Positions 13,990 through 16,840 of a stretch of DNA of 16,840 nucleotides are shown here, piece after piece (the first letter of the stretch is position 1; every line of letters begins with the position of its first letter). Position numbers and translations under genes: made by a program. The stretch is from Thiocapsa sp035467215. GTDB taxonomy: Bacteria; Pseudomonadota; Gammaproteobacteria; Chromatiales; Chromatiaceae. The stretch covers positions 1 through 16,840 of the forward strand of contig NZ_DATITZ010000317.1 of assembly GCF_035467215.1 (NCBI RefSeq). Reading direction: 5' to 3'. The notes under the pieces were generated by a model. The model was not told the DNA's origin. It saw only the letters and a program-made list of their open reading frames with translations, and did not search any database.

Positions 13990-14930
13990 TGAGAAGGGGG
14001 CACGACAGCCCGATGGTCCGAACGCTCGCGCGCGTCCTCTTGGGTGTCTCGTTCGGCGTCCTCGTCGGCTGCGCCGTTCCCGGCCAGATGGCCGAGCCGA
14101 GGTCCGGACAGGCATCCGATCAAACCGACAACGGGCGCCGCGATACGATCCCCGGCTCGACCCGTCCTCCGCAAGGCATGAGCCGGGGCGATTGGTTGAG
14201 TAGGGTCGCCGCATGCCATCTTCTGCGCGTCGGGCAGAATCTCGACGTCGCCGTGACCGATTCGGCGGTAATCGCCGCCGCCGACAAGTACGGATTCCGG
14301 GTCGATGCGATCATCGAGCGGTCCAATCAGCTGGTCGTCGAGTACGACTCGCGCGGATCGGCACTCCTCGAATTCGCGACCGAGTCCTGTCGGCAAGTCT
14401 CCGACGCGACCGGAATGGCCTCGACCTTGGTTCGGTTCGAGCCGGACGGGACCTTGCGGATGCATTGGCTGCGCATCGACGGCGCCGAGATCGCCGACGG
14501 ATTCGCGGAGAAGACTATCGGCGAGCTCCGCCGCGGACGTGCCGTCGGTCTTGTGATCAACAGCCCCGGAGGCTCGGTCTTCGAGGCGCGCAAGCTCGGG
14601 CGCTACCTGCGTACCATGGGTCTGCGCACCGCGGTCGATCAGGCCTGCACCTCGGCCTGCATCGATGTCCTCGCGGGAGGCGCAGAACGCTACGTCACGC
14701 CCGATGCGAAGCTGGGTATCCATCAGAGCAAGGTTCCTAGGCGCTTCAGCAGCCACGAGGGCGGTCAGCTCTATGTCGCCGACGCCTTCCTCTATCTACG
14801 CGAGATGGGCATCGACCCGGATGTCGCCATCGCCGCCGCATCCGTGCCCAACAATAAGATCCTTCTCATCTCGCTATCCGACGCGCTGCAGACCGGTCTG
14901 GTCACGGACGTGATCGAGCGCGTGGAGTGA
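13989..14930 (+). CDS. Lipoprotein with ClpP/SppA-like serine hydrolase core (COG3904-like)
   Basis: The 313-residue protein has a lipoprotein signal: hydrophobic stretch 12-26, then lipobox LVGC with C28 as the lipidated residue. A variable region follows, then a ClpP/crotonase-fold core: INSPGGSVFEA at 190-200, nucleophile candidate S222 in ACTSACID, and H245 in LGIHQ. The 23-residue Ser-His distance resembles ClpP (25). C220 and C224 flank the serine and could form a disulfide in the periplasm. The third catalytic residue is not clear. Start ATG 13989 overlaps the hisHF stop (TGATG). An internal ATG at 14013 (GAAGGGGG 12 bases upstream) would give a shorter, more typical signal peptide, so the true start is uncertain. 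Substrate is unknown; activity is inferred from motifs. Confidence 0.8.
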   Translation: MRRGHDSPMVRTLARVLLGVSFGVLVGCAVPGQMAEPRSGQASDQTDNGRRDTIPGSTRPPQGMSRGDWLSRVAACHLLRVGQNLDVAVTDSAVIAAADKYGFRVDAIIERSNQLVVEYDSRGSALLEFATESCRQVSDATGMASTLVRFEPDGTLRMHWLRIDGAEIADGFAEKTIGELRRGRAVGLVINSPGGSVFEARKLGRYLRTMGLRTAVDQACTSACIDVLAGGAERYVTPDAKLGIHQSKVPRRFSSHEGGQLYVADAFLYLREMGIDPDVAIAAASVPNNKILLISLSDALQTGLVTDVIERVE

Positions 14931-15031
14931 AGCTGCGCTCGGACTGATCCGCACGCCACGTGCCGCTTTGGGCGGAGTGATGAGCCGGGCCGCCGAGGCG
15001 GGCGTTCCAAAGAGTTCGCCACTTCCATGCG

Positions 15032-15059
15032 CTGGATCAAAAAAAACATCTGGATCAAA
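15032..15059. repeat. Direct repeat CTGGATCAAA, two copies 18 bases apart
   Basis: Identical 10-mers at 15032-15041 and 15050-15059 with an A-tract between them. The 18-base spacing is a little under two helical turns, which would put two bound proteins on nearly the same face of the DNA. Possible tandem operator sites or IHF-like bending region. Confidence 0.45.
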
Positions 15060-15064
15060 GCCTT

Positions 15065-15081
15065 CTATTGATATCCAATAG
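15065..15081. repeat. Inverted repeat CTATTG / CAATAG
   Basis: Six-bp perfect arms (15065-15070 and 15076-15081) around 5 bases, just upstream of the larger palindrome. Operator-like size. Confidence 0.4.
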
Positions 15082-15087
15082 TAACGA

Positions 15088-15128
15088 TTTACGGAATTAT
15101 GAAAATTAATAGATCATAATTCCGTAAA
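15088..15128. repeat. 15-bp perfect inverted repeat with 11-base AT-only-type loop
   Basis: TTTACGGAATTATGA (15088-15102) is exactly complementary to TCATAATTCCGTAAA (15114-15128); the loop between is AAATTAATAGA. Fifteen matching pairs cannot reasonably be chance. The stem is AT-rich in an otherwise GC-rich genome. It lies 144 bases before the RnfB-like start and 158 after the lipoprotein stop. It could be a transcript hairpin, a large operator, a recombinase or attachment site, or the trace of a mobile element. No T-run typical of an intrinsic terminator follows. Confidence 0.9.
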
Positions 15129-15271
15129 ATTCGCACAGTCTTCTAGGACGGCAGTCAATCCGTGCTCGCGTTCAGGCGATGCGGCACGACCGAACGATCG
15201 CGTCGCAGGTCCGAATCTGCGCCCGGCTCATCTCCGGATCTCCGTCCGACCTTTGCCTGATCGAGCAGTTT

Positions 15272-16138
15272 ATGGCATCCATCTTCACCGCTGTCGGCTT
15301 CATGGCCGCTCTCGGCCTACTGCTCGCCACGATCTTGATCCTGGCGAATCGGCGGCTTTACGTCTACGAAGACCCGCGCATCGACCAGGTCGAAGACCTG
15401 CTGCCGCGCGCGAACTGCGGTGCCTGCGGTACCGCGGGCTGTCGACCGTTCGCCGAGATGCTGGTCAAGGGCGAGATTGCGCCCGGCCGCTGCACCGTCA
15501 ACTCGCCCGCGATGAACAAGCTCATCGCCGATTTTCTGGGCGTCGACCTCGGCGCCGACGAGAAGCGCGTGGCACGGCTGGCCTGTGCCGGCGGTGCCCA
15601 CGTCGCCTTCATGCGGGCCTCCTACGGCGGTGTCGAATCCTGCCGCGCGGCCGCCTTGGTTTCCGGCGGCGGCAAGGGTTGCTCCTGGGGCTGTCTGGGG
15701 ATGGGCGATTGTGCCGAGGTGTGCGACTTCGATGCGATCCGACTCGATCGCCACGGTCTGCCGATCGTCGATGCCTCCAAGTGCACGGCCTGCGGGGATT
15801 GCGTCACGATTTGTCCGAAGGATCTCTTCAGCCTGCATGCCATCAGCCATCGCCTGTGGGTGGCCTGCAAGAACCTGGACCCGGGAGACGAGGGCGAACA
15901 TGAATGCGATGTCGTCTGCACGGCGTGCGGACGCTGTGCGCTGGATTCCCCCGAGGGTTTGATCGAGATTCGCGACAATCTGGCCGTCGTGGACTACACC
16001 AAAAACGCGATCGCCTCGAAGGTCGCCATCGAGCGCTGTCCGACCGGCGCCATCGTTTGGCTCGAACCGGACGGTCGGATCATTAAAGGGAAGGACGCCA
16101 GAAAGGTTATCCGCAAAGAGGCATTGCCGCTGGCTTGA
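15272..16138 (+). CDS. RnfB-like multi-[4Fe-4S] electron-transfer protein
   Basis: The 288-residue protein has an N-terminal membrane helix (about 5-26), then the RnfB-type Fe-S domain with C49, C52, C57 and C74 (CGACGTAGC). Further clusters are suggested by C137/C141/C147/C151, the ferredoxin motif CTACGDCVTIC (C171, C174, C177, C181), and C212/C216/C219/C222 with C256. This matches long RnfB proteins rather than the short enteric form (192 residues). RnfB passes electrons between ferredoxin or NADH and the quinone/membrane side. The ATG at 15272 is chosen because MASIFTAVGF begins the membrane helix as in RnfB; an ATG at 15179 would add 31 unlike residues. No rnfA, C, D, E or G is in the window. 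The 2-oxoacid oxidoreductase alpha gene downstream suggests it serves that enzyme rather than a full Rnf pump. Confidence 0.88.
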   Translation: MASIFTAVGFMAALGLLLATILILANRRLYVYEDPRIDQVEDLLPRANCGACGTAGCRPFAEMLVKGEIAPGRCTVNSPAMNKLIADFLGVDLGADEKRVARLACAGGAHVAFMRASYGGVESCRAAALVSGGGKGCSWGCLGMGDCAEVCDFDAIRLDRHGLPIVDASKCTACGDCVTICPKDLFSLHAISHRLWVACKNLDPGDEGEHECDVVCTACGRCALDSPEGLIEIRDNLAVVDYTKNAIASKVAIERCPTGAIVWLEPDGRIIKGKDARKVIRKEALPLA

Positions 16139-16299
16139 CGCCTGGGTCGGGGACCGCCGTCCGCTGCAATCGGCACGCCCCGGAATCGGTCGTTCCCGGA
16201 ATCAGTTGTGCGAAGAATCGAAGCATCCACCCTGTCGCGCCCTCGAGCCCCGGCTTATCGCCGGTGGCCGGGCCGCCGGGTCAACCACAGAGAAGCCCC

Positions 16300-16840
16300 A
16301 TGTTCGGAAAGCCCATGTTCGGAAATAAGGACGAGAAGCAGGTCAAGTATCCCGGCACACGGATGGCGATGGACGGCAATACCGCCGTCATCATGTGCGA
16401 GCGCGAAGCCTCCGACGCGGCCGGCGCCTATCCCATTACGCCGTCCACCCAGATGGGCGAGTATTGGGCCGAGGAGGTCGCCAAAGGCCACCTCAACGTG
16501 TCGGGAAATCCGCTGATCTTCGTCGAGCCCGAATCCGAGCATGCCGCGGCGGCCGTCACCGCCGGTATGTCCATGACCGGCCTGCGCGCGGTGAACTTCT
16601 CCTCCGCCCAGGGCGTGGCCTTCATGCACGAGTCGCTTTATGCGGCCGTGGGCAAGCGTCTGCCCTACGTGCTGAATATCGGTGCGCGCGCCATCACCAA
16701 GTCGAGCCTGAACGTCCACTGCGCCCATGACGACTATCACTGCATCGACGATACCGGATTCACCCAGGTCTTCGGCAAGAGCGCTCAAGAGGCGGCGGAT
16801 CTCAACCTGATCGCCCGCAAGCTCGCCGAGCTGACCCTCA
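16300..16840 (+). CDS. 2-oxoacid:acceptor oxidoreductase alpha subunit, N-terminal part (runs off window)
   Basis: One hundred and eighty codons are open to the window end with no stop, so the gene is truncated by the window. The N-terminal thiamine-enzyme domain of pyruvate/2-oxoacid:ferredoxin oxidoreductases is recognisable: DGNTAV at 25-30, YPITPST at 44-50, FVEPESEHAAAAV at 74-86 and FSSAQGVAFMHESLY at 100-114. These proteins oxidise 2-oxoacids to acyl-CoA, or run in reverse, and give electrons to ferredoxin. The first 30 bases hold a near-exact 15-base duplication (CCCATGTTCGGAAA at 16297-16310 and 16312-16325), which gives two in-frame ATG starts at 16300 and 16315; GAGAAG lies just before the first. 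The gap to the RnfB-like gene is 161 bases, so the two are probably one transcription unit. The substrate cannot be told. Confidence 0.88.
   Translation, partial: MFGKPMFGNKDEKQVKYPGTRMAMDGNTAVIMCEREASDAAGAYPITPSTQMGEYWAEEVAKGHLNVSGNPLIFVEPESEHAAAAVTAGMSMTGLRAVNFSSAQGVAFMHESLYAAVGKRLPYVLNIGARAITKSSLNVHCAHDDYHCIDDTGFTQVFGKSAQEAADLNLIARKLAELTL

Larger units (their letters stand above)
14931..15271. other. Intergenic region with an AT-rich palindromic island
   Basis: About 340 bases between the lipoprotein and RnfB-like genes. The stretch 15030-15135 is strikingly AT-rich against GC-rich flanks and holds a direct repeat and two inverted repeats, listed separately. An in-frame upstream ATG for the next gene at 15179 is possible but not preferred. 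No small gene is supported. Confidence 0.65.

Noticed and set aside
12784..14214. Minus-strand open frame of about 476 codons opposite hisHF
   Set aside because: Antisense of the HisF half; no domain, no ribosome-binding site, shadow of codon bias.
15068..15081. TTGAT-like half-site considered as an FNR box
   Set aside because: The second half (AATAG) does not match ATCAA, so only half of the consensus is present.
15088..15128. Large palindrome considered as an ordinary intrinsic terminator
   Set aside because: Stem is AT-rich rather than GC-rich, loop is 11 bases, and no T-run follows; the distance of 158 bases from the preceding stop is also long.

Overview
The window is GC-rich bacterial chromosome. 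Gene content (Hsp15-type S4 protein, PepN, LptF, a PotFGHI set very close to the enterobacterial one, and a long RnfB-like Fe-S protein beside a 2-oxoacid:ferredoxin oxidoreductase alpha subunit) suggests a gammaproteobacterium. A purple sulfur bacterium (Chromatiaceae) is the most likely source. That placement is inference from gene types and composition; no rRNA or other marker is present.

Layout. Positions 1-64 are the 3' end (domains V and VI) of a group II intron whose body lies before the window. A hairpin repeat follows at 117-145. A compact minus-strand operon (grxC, hslR, a Cys-rich unknown gene; 1327 to 168) is divergent from pepN and lptF on the plus strand (1444-5269). A bacteriohemerythrin lies on the minus strand (5964-5389), preceded by about 410 bases without a gene that hold several inverted repeats. 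The complete potF-potG-potH-potI polyamine importer runs on the minus strand (10379 to 6376). Two strong GC hairpins separate it from a small unknown gene (10976-10686), which is divergent from a TTG-started MerR-type regulator (11309-12304).

Next on the plus strand is a fused glutaminase-cyclase imidazole glycerol phosphate synthase (12400-13989). It has the architecture and HisF-half insertions of eukaryotic HIS7 rather than the usual separate bacterial HisH and HisF. Its stop codon overlaps the start of a lipoprotein with a ClpP-like serine hydrolase core (13989-14930). An AT-rich island (about 15030-15135) then carries a 15-bp perfect inverted repeat, a second smaller one and a 10-bp direct repeat. 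It lies in front of an RnfB-like multi-cluster ferredoxin (15272-16138) and the first 180 codons of a 2-oxoacid:acceptor oxidoreductase alpha subunit (16300 to window end).

How the genes work together. The clear functional units are polyamine import (PotFGHI), thiol-redox and heat-shock housekeeping (GrxC, Hsp15), and a low-potential electron module (RnfB-like plus oxidoreductase). The most unusual items are the HIS7-type fusion with its coupled lipoprotein, the MerR protein with a Cys/His-rich C-terminus and no recognisable cobalamin motif, and the AT-rich palindrome island. I found no CRISPR array, tRNA, rRNA, complete transposon or classical defence system.
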